Positions 1 through 8,029 of a stretch of DNA of 29,693 bases are shown piece after piece. Source of the stretch: a virus; the IMG/VR virus record IMGVR_UViG_3300045118_000030, positions 1 to 29,693 of that record. One strand, given 5' to 3'. The notes below the pieces were generated by a model, which was given only the letters and a program-made list of their open reading frames with translations, had not been told where the DNA came from and did not search any database. The stretch's first letter is position 1; each line of letters starts with the position of its first letter. The translations under genes and the position numbers were made by a program.

Positions 1-141
1 GGTCATCTTGGGTTTGTTTGCGGACTCCGTGAATTTGGTCAAGTTTCACCAGTATCAATAAAAGATGCTAAAAAAATAAAGAAACTGTTTGCTAATGTTA
101 ATAAGAAAGCGAAAATTTGCAAGTTGGTGGAAGTGAAATAA
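1..141 (+). CDS. C-terminal end of an unidentified protein (partial)
   Basis: Frame 1 is open from the first base and ends in TAA at 139-141, giving the last 46 residues of a protein that starts outside the window. The tail is basic and lysine-rich (for example KDAKKIKKLF) and shows no motif I recognise. The stop overlaps the next start in a TAATG junction, so the two genes are probably translationally coupled and in one operon. Its position before small early-type genes suggests a phage early-region protein, but no function can be given. Confidence 0.55.
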   Translation, partial: GHLGFVCGLREFGQVSPVSIKDAKKIKKLFANVNKKAKICKLVEVK

Positions 142-293
142 TGAAAGAATGTCCTAAAGAAAAATGTAAATGGTGGGGGAGTAGAGAAAGCTGGGACGAC
201 AGTATGTGCGATATTTGCACCAGAAACACCGATTTAGTGAAAGACCAATTTGAACCAATTGAAGGGGAGGTGAAGCAAAAAAAGGGTAATTAA
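141..293 (+). CDS. Cys-rich phage miniprotein (possible zinc-binding)
   Basis: This 50-residue protein starts at the ATG of a TAATG overlap with the upstream gene. It has four cysteines, at residues 4, 9, 23 and 26, spaced CxxxxC ... CxxC, with a WWG turn after the first pair. That layout resembles the small zinc-ribbon or knuckle proteins common in phage early operons, but zinc binding is inferred from spacing only. The C-terminus is charged (ending in KQKKGN). No catalytic function is evident. The next gene follows after 18 bases with its own strong Shine-Dalgarno. Confidence 0.6.
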   Translation: MKECPKEKCKWWGSRESWDDSMCDICTRNTDLVKDQFEPIEGEVKQKKGN

Positions 294-311
294 TAAAACA
301 GGAGGAAATGT

Positions 312-701
312 ATGGAATTAACAGTAAAAGAATTATTAGATATGAGTGCGAGCCTGAAAAAGCTACTAAATGAAAGTCTGCCGATAAAAACGGCCTATAA
401 GTTGTCGAGAATGGTAAAGTCTATTGATGGTGAAACAAAAACCTATAATGAAAAAAAGAACGAGTTAGTTGGTAAATATGGGGAAAAAGTTGGAAGGGGT
501 ATGCAGATTAATCAGGAGATAGAGACCCCAGAAGGGAACATTCCCAATCCAAAATTTATAGAATTCTTAAAAGATTTGGAAGAAATCCAATCGGTTAAAA
601 TAGAACTCCCTGACATAAAGGTTAAAATCGATGAATTAGGAGATATTAACTTTCCAGCGGTAGATTTGTCTAATCTGGAAAGGTTTATTGATGAAAAGTA
701 A
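312..701 (+). CDS. hypothetical phage protein, possibly DUF1617-like
   Basis: A 129-residue acidic, mostly helical protein preceded by a strong Shine-Dalgarno (GGAGGAAA, 301-308). The N-terminal pattern of a leucine-rich helix, then LPIKTAYKLSRM, then a run with NEKKNELVGKYG recalls short phage proteins grouped as DUF1617. I am recalling that family from memory and cannot confirm it. The second half, with alternating hydrophobic and acidic positions (IKVKIDELGDINFP), looks like beta strands. No enzyme motif is present. Its 3' end overlaps the start of the NinG-like gene, so it belongs to the same transcription unit. Function is unknown. Confidence 0.7.
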   Translation: MELTVKELLDMSASLKKLLNESLPIKTAYKLSRMVKSIDGETKTYNEKKNELVGKYGEKVGRGMQINQEIETPEGNIPNPKFIEFLKDLEEIQSVKIELPDIKVKIDELGDINFPAVDLSNLERFIDEK

Positions 702-1065
702 AAAAAGTCGCCGCAGAAGATTGCATAATGCCTTGTGGGATTTACAAAGTGAATACATAAGACAAAAAGAAAATGGCATTTGCTTTACCTGTGGGGTTAA
801 GAAGCCCTGGAAAGAGATGAACGCAGGGCATTTTATTCATGGAGATGCCTTGGATTTTGACTTAAGAAACATACACTGTCAATGTACGAGGTGTAATCAC
901 CACCTTTCGGGCAATCTAATCCCTTACACGCAGAAAATGTTTCAGCTGTATGGCGAAGAAATTATAGAAGAACTAGCTTGTTTAAAGAAGAAAATTTTCA
1001 AGCCAGAATTATCTTGGTATGAAGAAAAAATAAAAGAATACAAGAGGATATTAAATGAAATATAG
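691..1065 (+). CDS. ninG: NinG/Rap-like recombination protein
   Basis: This 124-residue protein has a zinc-binding layout typical of the lambda NinG (Rap) family: C31xxC34, then GHFIHG around residues 46-51, then CQCTRCNHHLSGN at 63-75, followed by a helical tail. NinG/Rap proteins act on recombination intermediates in phage DNA metabolism, and the core resembles an HNH-type zinc fold. I chose ATG 691 over the in-frame TTG at 688 because a GGAAAGG Shine-Dalgarno lies at 677-683. The N-terminus is very basic (KSKKSRRRRL), consistent with nucleic-acid binding. It overlaps the preceding gene by 11 bases and the sugar dehydratase gene that follows. Confidence 0.8.
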   Translation: MKSKKSRRRRLHNALWDLQSEYIRQKENGICFTCGVKKPWKEMNAGHFIHGDALDFDLRNIHCQCTRCNHHLSGNLIPYTQKMFQLYGEEIIEELACLKKKIFKPELSWYEEKIKEYKRILNEI

Positions 1066-1942
1066 GACGATTGCAATCACGGGGATAACGGGATTTTTAG
1101 GACAAGCACTCATTCCTTTTATCATCGAACACTACAAGCCGGAAAGCCTGAGACTTTTAGGTCGGTCAGAGTTCAAGTTGGCTCAGATTATAAGGGGGAA
1201 TAATTTTACCTACGACCTAGACCAGTTTCGTCCATTAATCTGTGATGTGAGGGACAGGGAGAGGGTTTTTTCGTGCCTGAAAGATGTAGATTTAGTTATC
1301 CACACGGCAGCCCTTAAACGTTTGGAGATAGCAAATTATAATCCCCAGGAGGCCATAAAAACAAACATTATAGGCTCAATGAACGTTATGGACGCTTGTC
1401 TTAATGTAGGAGTAAAGAAGGCAATTTTTATCTCGTCTGATAAAGCTGTCAAAGCGACCAATCTTTACGGAAAGACCAAGGCTGTGATGGAATCAATGGT
1501 CGTGGAGAGAGCCAAAATGGTTGGAAATGCTCAGCCAACGATGTGCGTAGTCAGATATGGGAATGTTATCGGCTCTACCGGTGCGGTAATTCCGTATTTT
1601 ATAAAACTAGCAAAAGAAGGAAAAACACTGCCTATAACAAACGGATTAATGAAAAGATTCCTAGTTACTAAAAGACAAGCATTAGAATTAGTAAAGATTG
1701 CTATTGATAAAGGAAAACAAGGCTCAATTATTATTCCTAAAGACTTAAGAGCAATATCTGTTTACAATATGGCTCTGTTTATCCTTAGATACTTCAAAAG
1801 AGAAGAAGATTTTAAGATTATAGGCTCATGGTCGGGCGAGAAGTTGTATGAGGATATTACAGAATCGTTGAACTCTGATATGGTCGATTCCATAGGATAC
1901 GGAGAGTTTATAGGTTTATTAAAAGAGGAGGGGTTATTGTGA
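1055..1942 (+). CDS. UDP-sugar 4,6-dehydratase, PseB/FlaA1-like (extended SDR)
   Basis: A 295-residue NAD(P)-binding extended SDR. The Rossmann motif TGITGFLG lies at residues 9-16, and VIHTAALKRL follows at 81-90. The catalytic segment SSDKA...NLYGKTK at 127-142 places Asp129, Lys130 and Tyr138 like the Asp-Lys-Tyr set of PseB/FlaA1. These enzymes convert UDP-GlcNAc to a 4-keto-6-deoxy UDP-sugar, with 5-epimerisation in PseB, the first step towards pseudaminic or legionaminic acid or 2,4-diamino sugars. The length is slightly below the usual 320-340. This is the first gene of the sugar cassette, and its end overlaps the NeuB-like gene (GTGA). Whether the true substrate is UDP-GlcNAc is inference. 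Confidence 0.85.
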   Translation: MKYRTIAITGITGFLGQALIPFIIEHYKPESLRLLGRSEFKLAQIIRGNNFTYDLDQFRPLICDVRDRERVFSCLKDVDLVIHTAALKRLEIANYNPQEAIKTNIIGSMNVMDACLNVGVKKAIFISSDKAVKATNLYGKTKAVMESMVVERAKMVGNAQPTMCVVRYGNVIGSTGAVIPYFIKLAKEGKTLPITNGLMKRFLVTKRQALELVKIAIDKGKQGSIIIPKDLRAISVYNMALFILRYFKREEDFKIIGSWSGEKLYEDITESLNSDMVDSIGYGEFIGLLKEEGLL

Positions 1943-2565
1943 TAATTGTAGGAGATATTGGAAGTTGTACAATGGGAAAGTGGGAGTATATACAAGAGGC
2001 GATTGATGTCGCAAAGGAAGCGGGATTAGACATAATCAAATTCCAATTATTCAAAGGAAACGATAATGGAAACATAGAATTTCCTAGACACTTATGGTTT
2101 CAAACAGTTGATTACGCTCGCTCTAAAGATGTTGATATATTTGCTTCAGTGTTCGACGAAGAAGCCATTGACTTAATTGTAGCAAGTGGGATTAAGAAAA
2201 TTAAATTAGCTTACTCACAAAATTTTAACCTAAAACTGATTAAAAAGGCAAAGAAACATGGATTAGAGATTTGGGCGAGTGGGGATTATGAGAATTATCC
2301 TAACTATGCAGAAGTAAAATTATTATGTGTTCCAAAATACCCAACCAAGGAACTCGGTGGATATGAAGTTATTCTAAAGAACTTCTATGGTAGCGCAGAG
2401 CATTTTAATGGAATTTCAATCCACAAATTATGGCCTTTCATAGAGCGCACAGATATTATGGAAGTCCATTTTACCTTAGACCATGACGATATAGATTGCC
2501 CCGACCATTGGTTTGCTCTTTCTCCTAAAGAGCTAAAGGAATTATGCAATGAAAAAACAAACTAA
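1939..2565 (+). CDS. short NeuB/PseI/SpsE-like nonulosonic acid synthase
   Basis: At 208 residues this is much shorter than typical NeuB enzymes (about 330-350), yet it keeps their landmarks in order. These are VGDIGS near the N-terminus (compare AEIG), AGLDIIKFQ at 28-36, FASVFDEEAID at 68-78, IWASGDYE, and ALSPKEL at the end. His162 (GISIH) and His177 (EVHFTLD) match the two metal-binding histidines of NeuB, which joins phosphoenolpyruvate to a 6-carbon amino sugar. The C-terminal SAF (antifreeze-like) domain is missing and the loop after KFQ is cut down. Start is GTG with an AGAGGAGGGG Shine-Dalgarno at 1924-1933. It is probably a sugar-acid synthase, but loss of normal activity is possible. 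Confidence 0.78.
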   Translation: MIIVGDIGSCTMGKWEYIQEAIDVAKEAGLDIIKFQLFKGNDNGNIEFPRHLWFQTVDYARSKDVDIFASVFDEEAIDLIVASGIKKIKLAYSQNFNLKLIKKAKKHGLEIWASGDYENYPNYAEVKLLCVPKYPTKELGGYEVILKNFYGSAEHFNGISIHKLWPFIERTDIMEVHFTLDHDDIDCPDHWFALSPKELKELCNEKTN

Positions 2566-3187
2566 AACCGTAGCGATTATTCAGGCAAGAATGGGGTCGA
2601 AAAGGCTCCCAGGTAAGTGCTTAATGGAGATTGGAACAAGGACAATTTTAGAAAGAGTTGTAAATCGCTTAAAGGCGGTTAATGAGATTTGTCCATTAAT
2701 TGATGAAATAGTAGTCGCAACAACAGTTAATAAAGAGGACGACCAAATTGAGGTATTCTGTCATGCGAAAGGAATAAAAGTTTTTAGAGGAGAATCTCAA
2801 GATGTACTTAAAAGGTATTATGATTGCGCTCTTAAATATAAAGCTGATTGGATATTAAGAGTAACCGCAGATTGTCCTTTAATCGACCCTTTTATGATAT
2901 ATGGACTGCTTGGTCGTCGTTCAATAACAGGATATTCTGCTCTCGCTTTCAATGAAAAAAGAATCCCCGCTGGCTGGGATGTTGAATTGTTTAGTTTTGA
3001 TAAATTAGAAGCGGCTAACGAAAAAGCAATAACAAAAGAGGAAAGAGAACACGTAACGCTTATTATGAGGAACGTAGGTCAAGATTTGCTGGATATGGGT
3101 ACAGATTTTGACTTTACTGGAATTAAGTATGATGTTGATACGGAAGAAGATTTCGATAGAGTTTGTAAAATAGCGAGGTATTTATGA
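2549..3187 (+). CDS. SpsF-type cytidylyltransferase (acylneuraminate cytidylyltransferase-like)
   Basis: This 212-residue protein has the signature of SpsF/NeuA-type nucleotidyltransferases: IIQARMGSKRLPGK at residues 10-23, binding the CTP phosphates, IDEIVVATT at 51-59, and RVTADCPLIDP at 104-114, with an acidic metal site. Such enzymes activate nonulosonic acids as CMP-sugars. A late DVDTEEDFDRV segment is also typical. Overlap with the NeuB-like gene (17 bases) and a Shine-Dalgarno at 2535-2540 tie it to the synthase. Together the pair would make and activate a nonulosonic acid. Its stop overlaps the aminotransferase start in an ATGA junction. Confidence 0.88.
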   Translation: MKKQTKTVAIIQARMGSKRLPGKCLMEIGTRTILERVVNRLKAVNEICPLIDEIVVATTVNKEDDQIEVFCHAKGIKVFRGESQDVLKRYYDCALKYKADWILRVTADCPLIDPFMIYGLLGRRSITGYSALAFNEKRIPAGWDVELFSFDKLEAANEKAITKEEREHVTLIMRNVGQDLLDMGTDFDFTGIKYDVDTEEDFDRVCKIARYL

Positions 3188-4404
3188 AAAGAGGAAAATA
3201 TTTTAAGCTCCGCACGCCGAATAACAAAATAAACAGTAAGGTAGCCGGACTTGCTTGTACGGCATCAAAACAGCCGCATAGATACCCAGAACATTATCCA
3301 AATGAGATAGTTTCTGGCTCTGGTGCTTATATATACGACCATGATGGATTAGAGTATTTAGACTTTGTCTGTTCGTTAGGTGCGATAACGCTAGGGCATA
3401 GATTTAAGGAAGTCGATGAAAAAGTAATCTGGTCGATAAAGAGCGAAGGGCAGATATTTTCTCTCCCTCACAAGAAAGAAGAAATATTGGCCAATATTCT
3501 TTCAGATATTCTTCCATCTGCTGAGAGGAGTAGGTTTGCTCATAATGGTGCAGATGTTACGACGGCAGCTGTCAGGTTGGCTCGTTTTATTACCGGAAAG
3601 GAAAAAGTTCTTTCGTTCTCTTATCATGGCGCACAAGATGTGTTCATGGCTTGCACTAAGGCAGATGCTGGTGTTCCAAAGTGCCTCAAAGAAACCATAG
3701 TAGATATTGACTACAATGACTTTAGGGCAGTAGAGATGGCGTTTATGAAAAAAGATATAGCGGCAGTAATCGTAGAACCACATACGATTCGTGAGCCGAA
3801 ATATGGATATTTAGAATTTCTAAGGGAAATCTGCACGAAAAACGGAGCATTGCTTATATTCGATGAGGTTGTTTCTTTTCCAAGATACCCAGGGTTCTCA
3901 GCGCAGACTTATTTTTGTGTTTATCCAGATTTGACCTGTATCTCTAAGGGCATGGCAAATGGATATGCAATTTCGGCTCTTTGCGGAAAAGAAAAGTACA
4001 TGAAAGAGTTGAGAGATGGTGGAGTGTTTTTCTCTACTACACAAGGGGGCAATCTAGTTGGTGTTACTGCGGCCATAGAAACCCTTAGATTTATTGTCCA
4101 GAATAATGTTCCGTACCATCTTAAAAAGGTGGGAGAAAAGTTAAATATTAAGAATAATAAGCACGTCAAATTAGTTGGCTATCCCTGGAGGCAGTTTTTT
4201 GAATGCGATGATTTGGTAAGACAGAAAATCTGGCAAGAAATGATAAAAGAGGGAGTATTCTTTGGGGTGCCAATTTTCTTTAATTATTCTATGACAGAAG
4301 AAATGATGAAAGATGTTTCTTGTAAACTTAATTCCATTATAGACAGAATGGATTCTATAAGAATAAAGGGTAGAACGATAAAAGAGGTGTTTAAGAAGAG
4401 ATGA
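3184..4404 (+). CDS. class III PLP-dependent aminotransferase (glutamate-1-semialdehyde aminomutase-like)
   Basis: A 406-residue fold-type I aminotransferase of class III, close in pattern to glutamate-1-semialdehyde 2,1-aminomutase. It has the GSGAYIYDHDGLEYLDF entry motif (residues 45-61), FAHNGADVTTAAVRLAR at 118-134 (cofactor phosphate binding), LIFDEV with Asp227, and the Schiff-base lysine Lys255 in SKGMANG. In sugar clusters such enzymes aminate keto-sugars or their precursors. Here it sits where PseC or LegC would be, although those are class I/DegT-family enzymes, so the route is not the textbook one. Heme synthesis is unlikely given the neighbours. Confidence 0.85.
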   Translation: MKRGKYFKLRTPNNKINSKVAGLACTASKQPHRYPEHYPNEIVSGSGAYIYDHDGLEYLDFVCSLGAITLGHRFKEVDEKVIWSIKSEGQIFSLPHKKEEILANILSDILPSAERSRFAHNGADVTTAAVRLARFITGKEKVLSFSYHGAQDVFMACTKADAGVPKCLKETIVDIDYNDFRAVEMAFMKKDIAAVIVEPHTIREPKYGYLEFLREICTKNGALLIFDEVVSFPRYPGFSAQTYFCVYPDLTCISKGMANGYAISALCGKEKYMKELRDGGVFFSTTQGGNLVGVTAAIETLRFIVQNNVPYHLKKVGEKLNIKNNKHVKLVGYPWRQFFECDDLVRQKIWQEMIKEGVFFGVPIFFNYSMTEEMMKDVSCKLNSIIDRMDSIRIKGRTIKEVFKKR

Positions 4405-5291
4405 GAATACTTTTAATTGGTAATGGGTCGATTGGAAAGAAGCATATTCACAACCTTATAGAAATGGGAATATCAGACATAGACATCTGCGACCCTCTTA
4501 CAGATGGAGCGAAGTATAAGAACTTTCAGGATATTGGATGTAATGATGGAAGGTATGACTTAGTAATAGTATCTACGCCAACGAAAGAACATCTTCATCA
4601 GCTTCATTGCTTGAATGATTGGGGCTACAAGTACATTGTAATCGAGAAGCCTCTATGCACTCTTCCTACGGAGTATGAGATTCTAATTGAGAACGGAATG
4701 GGAGTAAGAGTTAAGGAGCTGAAAAGCGATGTATTTGTAAACAATGCTTACAGGTTTGAAAACGGCATAAAAAGGCTGAAAGAACTGCTTCCCAGGGCAG
4801 GTAAGATTAGGTATGTAAATATGGAAAATGCCTATTCATTTACTAAACTGCACCCACAGTACAAGTGGGAAGATTACGACGGAATTATTTACGACGATTC
4901 CCACATTATCAATACATCTAGGTTCTTATTTGGCGACCCAGAAGAGATTAAATTTAAGATGATAAGAAAAGACAGATGCGTGTTTATGTGGGAGTCTGAA
5001 AAAGGAATAGAGGTTTTTCACGATACGAATATTCTCAATGAGGTTTACAAGAAAAGAATCGAAGTTGTCGGAGAGTTAGGTAATTTAGTATATAACTTTG
5101 GAGCGCATCACATTTATTTTTGTCCAGCCAACGAATCAGACAGAATCGCATTTGCCTATGACCATCAATCCCACTTATTTGAAGCACTTAAGTATGTTAT
5201 TGAGGTAGTAAAAAAAGGAGGAAGGTTTGAAGAAAACACGATTGATGATTCAGTAAAAGATATGTTGGTCATAAAGGAGTTGATAAAGTGA
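4401..5291 (+). CDS. Gfo/Idh/MocA-family sugar oxidoreductase
   Basis: A 296-residue protein with the N-terminal nucleotide-binding motif GNGSIGKKH (residues 7-15), DLVIVSTPTKEH near 53-64, and the family's IEKPL at 81-85, where the lysine is catalytic. A DDSHIIN segment follows in the C-terminal beta-sheet domain. These enzymes oxidise or reduce sugar hydroxyls with NAD(P). PtmF of the Campylobacter legionaminic acid cluster belongs to this group and is neighboured there by an SDR, as here. It overlaps both neighbours by four bases. The exact substrate cannot be read from sequence. Confidence 0.85.
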   Translation: MRILLIGNGSIGKKHIHNLIEMGISDIDICDPLTDGAKYKNFQDIGCNDGRYDLVIVSTPTKEHLHQLHCLNDWGYKYIVIEKPLCTLPTEYEILIENGMGVRVKELKSDVFVNNAYRFENGIKRLKELLPRAGKIRYVNMENAYSFTKLHPQYKWEDYDGIIYDDSHIINTSRFLFGDPEEIKFKMIRKDRCVFMWESEKGIEVFHDTNILNEVYKKRIEVVGELGNLVYNFGAHHIYFCPANESDRIAFAYDHQSHLFEALKYVIEVVKKGGRFEENTIDDSVKDMLVIKELIK

Positions 5292-5863
5292 AAATATTGA
5301 TAACCGGAGGGGAGAAAGGTCTTGGCAAGCAAATAAAAGAGTTCCTATTCTACGAGGATGTAACTAGCATATCAAGAAGTAATGGGTATGATTTGGATAG
5401 TAAAAAGGGACTGTTAAAAGCTATCAAGTTAATAAGAAAGATAAAGCCTGATGTTTTAATATTAAACGCTGGAAAGTGGGACAATTCTTTTTTTCTTAAC
5501 TACATTTCACCGAAAGAGCTATCAGAAGAAGCATTAAAGATAAACCCCACGTGTCATGTTATATTTATTCTTTCAAATGCGGCATACCAGTCTTATGGAA
5601 ATGATGATTACACGGCATCTAAATCTGGATTGCTTCACTATGCCAGAAGAAAACAAAGAGAGAAGTTCTCGGTATCTACGATTAGCCCTGGAACGATAGA
5701 TACTGATTTCTGGAAAGGTGCTAAGGTAGACAACAGAAAAAGGGGTGCAATTCATCCAGAGCTAGTAGCTATGTTAGTTTCAAATATTATTGCTTTTTTT
5801 AAGGCTGACAAATCATTAATTACAGAGTTGATTATACTTCCGGAGGTAAAAGATGTTAATTAA
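5288..5863 (+). CDS. short-chain dehydrogenase/reductase (classical SDR, short form)
   Basis: A 191-residue SDR with TGGEKGLG at residues 6-13 (cofactor loop), LNAG at 59-62, Ser96 in ILSNAA, and the catalytic Tyr108xxxLys112 in YTASKSG, followed by ISPGTIDTDFW. All active-site residues are present, although the protein is about 50 residues shorter than usual, with the deletion in the first half. It starts with GTG in a GTGA overlap with the Gfo/Idh gene. Pairing of an SDR with a Gfo/Idh enzyme suggests oxidation and re-reduction of a sugar, as in epimerisation. It resembles the PtmA type by context only. Confidence 0.82.
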   Translation: MKILITGGEKGLGKQIKEFLFYEDVTSISRSNGYDLDSKKGLLKAIKLIRKIKPDVLILNAGKWDNSFFLNYISPKELSEEALKINPTCHVIFILSNAAYQSYGNDDYTASKSGLLHYARRKQREKFSVSTISPGTIDTDFWKGAKVDNRKRGAIHPELVAMLVSNIIAFFKADKSLITELIILPEVKDVN

Positions 5864-6809
5864 AAAGGGAACGCAAGGGACGAATTACTACAAAGACCCA
5901 GAAAAAGAATCTTTTCGTTATAATCCTTATAGGAAATACAATCGTGTAAAAGCAGAGGAGAGCTACAAAACAAACGAGATTCTTCCATTTCCACTTCATG
6001 TGATTATTGAAGTATCTAGTTTATGTAATTTAAAATGTTCGTTCTGCAATAGAGAAGTAATGACTCGTCCACAAAAGAATATGGACATGGAAACGTTTAA
6101 GAAGGTAGTGGACGAGTGTGCTGAGAATAGGGTTCATTCTTTGTCTTTATATTGCCTAGGAGAGCCATTTCTTAATCCTGATTTAAGGGAAATGATTATT
6201 TACGCCAAAGGAAAGGGAATTCCATATGTCGATGTATCTACTAATGGAATGAAGGATATGACTTCGGTAGTGGGGACGGGATTAGATGAAATCATTGTCA
6301 GTCTTGATGGGTTCAAGGAAACGCATGAGAAGCTAAGAAAAGGGGCAGATTTTGACTTAATTGTTTATAACCTATCGAAACTACTCAATGCGAGGAAAGA
6401 CAAAGACACAATTCGTCCTTTGATAAGGATTCAAATTATAGATATTCCAGAAACCAAAGACCAAATAGATGATTTTATCCGTTTATTTCAAGACTTTTGC
6501 GATGTGGTATATGTGAAGAATTTAGAGGTATTCTCACAGAACCTAGGGGATAAAAATCTTCCTTATCAGGAAATAGTAACCAGATTAAACAATAGAGTTC
6601 CATGTAAACAGCTCTGGTTTGTTTTAACGGTTAATTCAGATGGGTCGATAGCGGCATGCTGCCATGACTCCGAAGGTAAATCTATCCTAAAATCCAAGAC
6701 ACTAAAAGAAGCGTGGGGAGAGATTAAAGATGCAAGGGAGCGTCATAGAATTGGTAATTACTCCGATTTCAATGAACTTTGTTCCCAATGCACGGATTGG
6801 AGTTGGTAA
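5853..6809 (+). CDS. radical SAM/SPASM-domain enzyme
   Basis: A 318-residue radical SAM protein. The [4Fe-4S] motif CNLKCSFC places Cys58, Cys62 and Cys65. It is followed by a GEP motif (LYCLGEPFLNP), STNG and a VSLDG strand. The C-terminus has the SPASM pattern: PCKQLW, then NSDGSIAACCHDSEG, and a final CSQC, which probably bind one or more auxiliary clusters. Family members modify peptides or perform dehydrogenation and epimerisation on sugars and aminoglycosides. In this operon a role in sugar tailoring is more likely than peptide maturation, but both remain open. Start ATG 5853 has a CGGAGG Shine-Dalgarno. The gene end touches the membrane protein start (TAATG). Confidence 0.88.
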   Translation: MLIKKGTQGTNYYKDPEKESFRYNPYRKYNRVKAEESYKTNEILPFPLHVIIEVSSLCNLKCSFCNREVMTRPQKNMDMETFKKVVDECAENRVHSLSLYCLGEPFLNPDLREMIIYAKGKGIPYVDVSTNGMKDMTSVVGTGLDEIIVSLDGFKETHEKLRKGADFDLIVYNLSKLLNARKDKDTIRPLIRIQIIDIPETKDQIDDFIRLFQDFCDVVYVKNLEVFSQNLGDKNLPYQEIVTRLNNRVPCKQLWFVLTVNSDGSIAACCHDSEGKSILKSKTLKEAWGEIKDARERHRIGNYSDFNELCSQCTDWSW

Positions 6810-7105
6810 TGATTTGGTTATTATTTGCTCATTTTATAGGGGATAGTGCGATGCAGCCGGAAAGGCACGCAATGAAAAAAGGCATAGTTCTTCGTTATAT
6901 GATTTCTCATTGCTTCATTTATGCAGGGGTAGTGAGTTCAGCTCTTCTTTATCTTCACACTTATGCGCTATGGAAAGCTATTTTTATTCTCATTTCTCAT
7001 TTTATAATTGATATGAGTTTAAGGACAAAGGATGTAGAAAAAACAGGCTGGATTGGATGGGTAGACCAAGGATTGCATATTTTATGCTTAGGGGTGATTA
7101 TATGA
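6809..7105 (+). CDS. small membrane protein, DUF3307-like
   Basis: Starting at ATG 6809 (TAATG overlap with the upstream stop), this gives 98 residues with about three to four membrane segments. The spacing is that of DUF3307 proteins: LLFAHFIGDSAMQ at the start, an internal ISHCFIYAG helix, LISHFIIDMSL, and WVDQGLHIL near the end. The repeated His/Asp pairs within membrane helices are characteristic, but the family has no established function. An extended upstream TTG reading (6779) lies inside the radical SAM gene and is not needed. Its place between sugar enzymes suggests a membrane step or anchor, which is speculative. Confidence 0.75.
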   Translation: MIWLLFAHFIGDSAMQPERHAMKKGIVLRYMISHCFIYAGVVSSALLYLHTYALWKAIFILISHFIIDMSLRTKDVEKTGWIGWVDQGLHILCLGVII

Positions 7106-7887
7106 AAATACTAATTGCTGGATATGGATTTGTCGGAAGGGAGATTTCTAAATTATTTGGAGACGCTAATGTATATGACCCAAAGTTATATTGCACAGAC
7201 CACGATGGAGAATGGAATGAGATACTCCAAGCATCTTATGATTTTTGCTTTGTTTGTGTGCCTACTCCGTCTAAAGAAGATGGGAGCTGTGATACTTCTA
7301 TTGTTGAAGATGTAGTGAACCGGATAGACGCAGACATATTTATCATTCGCTCTACAATTCCACCAGGTACAACAGAAAAACTAGGAAAGAATTGTGTATT
7401 CACACCTGAATATGTGGCTTCGAGCAGTCCTTATCCTGCGCCTCTAGGGGATATAAAAAAGAGAGATTTTCACATATTAGGCGGAGAAAAAGAGGCTACT
7501 AAAAAAGTGAGAAAGCTGTTTGAAACTGTTTATCCTCCAACTGTCACATTTATGGAAACAGATTCTTTGACGGCGGAAATTATTAAATATGGGGAAAACT
7601 TCTACATATCCACTAAGGTAACCTTTTGCAATGAATTCTATAAAATCTGCCAAAAATTTGGCGTTGATTACGATACTTTTAGAGAAGGAGTATTCAAGCT
7701 CGACCCTCGTATGACAGAATGGTGGACGTATTGTGAAGGTAAGGGGTGGGGTGGGCATTGTTTGCCTAAGGATACGATGGCGATAGTTAAATGTTGTGAA
7801 GATGCGGGATACGACCCAAAATTCTTAAAGGCGGTGATAGAAAACAATGAACGACATAAATCCACAAATGGGCGAATTAGTATTTGA
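7102..7887 (+). CDS. UDP-glucose/GDP-mannose 6-dehydrogenase-like, lacking the C-terminal domain
   Basis: From ATG 7102 (overlapping the upstream TGA) this is a 261-residue protein. It has an N-terminal Rossmann motif GYGFVG (residues 7-12), CVPTP at 52-56, RSTIPPGTT at 83-91, TPEY, Lys162 and Asn166 (KYGEN), and the catalytic cysteine Cys220 in GWGGHCLPKD. Such enzymes oxidise a nucleotide sugar twice to a uronic acid. The chain ends just after the central dimerisation helices (AVIENNERH). The C-terminal nucleotide-sugar-binding domain found in ordinary 390-440-residue enzymes is absent, and the downstream frame does not encode it. The enzyme may be a minimal form or a dead remnant. Confidence 0.83.
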   Translation: MKILIAGYGFVGREISKLFGDANVYDPKLYCTDHDGEWNEILQASYDFCFVCVPTPSKEDGSCDTSIVEDVVNRIDADIFIIRSTIPPGTTEKLGKNCVFTPEYVASSSPYPAPLGDIKKRDFHILGGEKEATKKVRKLFETVYPPTVTFMETDSLTAEIIKYGENFYISTKVTFCNEFYKICQKFGVDYDTFREGVFKLDPRMTEWWTYCEGKGWGGHCLPKDTMAIVKCCEDAGYDPKFLKAVIENNERHKSTNGRISI

Positions 7888-8029
7888 GTGCCAGTTATGG
7901 AGAGTTCAGAGGGATTATGAGGACGAAAGCAAATTGACGTTGTTGTGCGATTCTTCACAATATCCTGTAATTGCTTCGATTCCTTCTCGAAGGAAATTAA
8001 TGGTAGCGGTAGAGGTGATTGATGAATAA
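7847..8029 (+). CDS. small hypothetical protein
   Basis: A 60-residue protein overlapping the end of the dehydrogenase gene by 41 bases and the start of the ATP-grasp gene by a few. The likely start is ATG 7847, with a weak GGCGGTGA upstream. ATG 7868 is an alternative (MGELVFEC) with no clear ribosome site. The sequence alternates charged and hydrophobic residues (LVFECQLWRV, LTLLCD, KLMVAVEVIDE), which suggests a small beta-barrel or sheet protein. No family is recognised. It is retained because it fills the gap between two sugar genes with tight overlaps on both sides. Confidence 0.6.
   Translation: MNDINPQMGELVFECQLWRVQRDYEDESKLTLLCDSSQYPVIASIPSRRKLMVAVEVIDE

Noticed and set aside
7115-7315. 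66-residue + strand frame overlapping the dehydrogenase start
   Set aside because: It lies wholly inside the Rossmann domain of the dehydrogenase in another frame, with no motif.
7847-8029. Frameshifted C-terminal domain of the UDP-sugar dehydrogenase
   Set aside because: The 60-residue product shows no resemblance to the UDP-binding domain and is too short, so it was annotated as a separate small gene.
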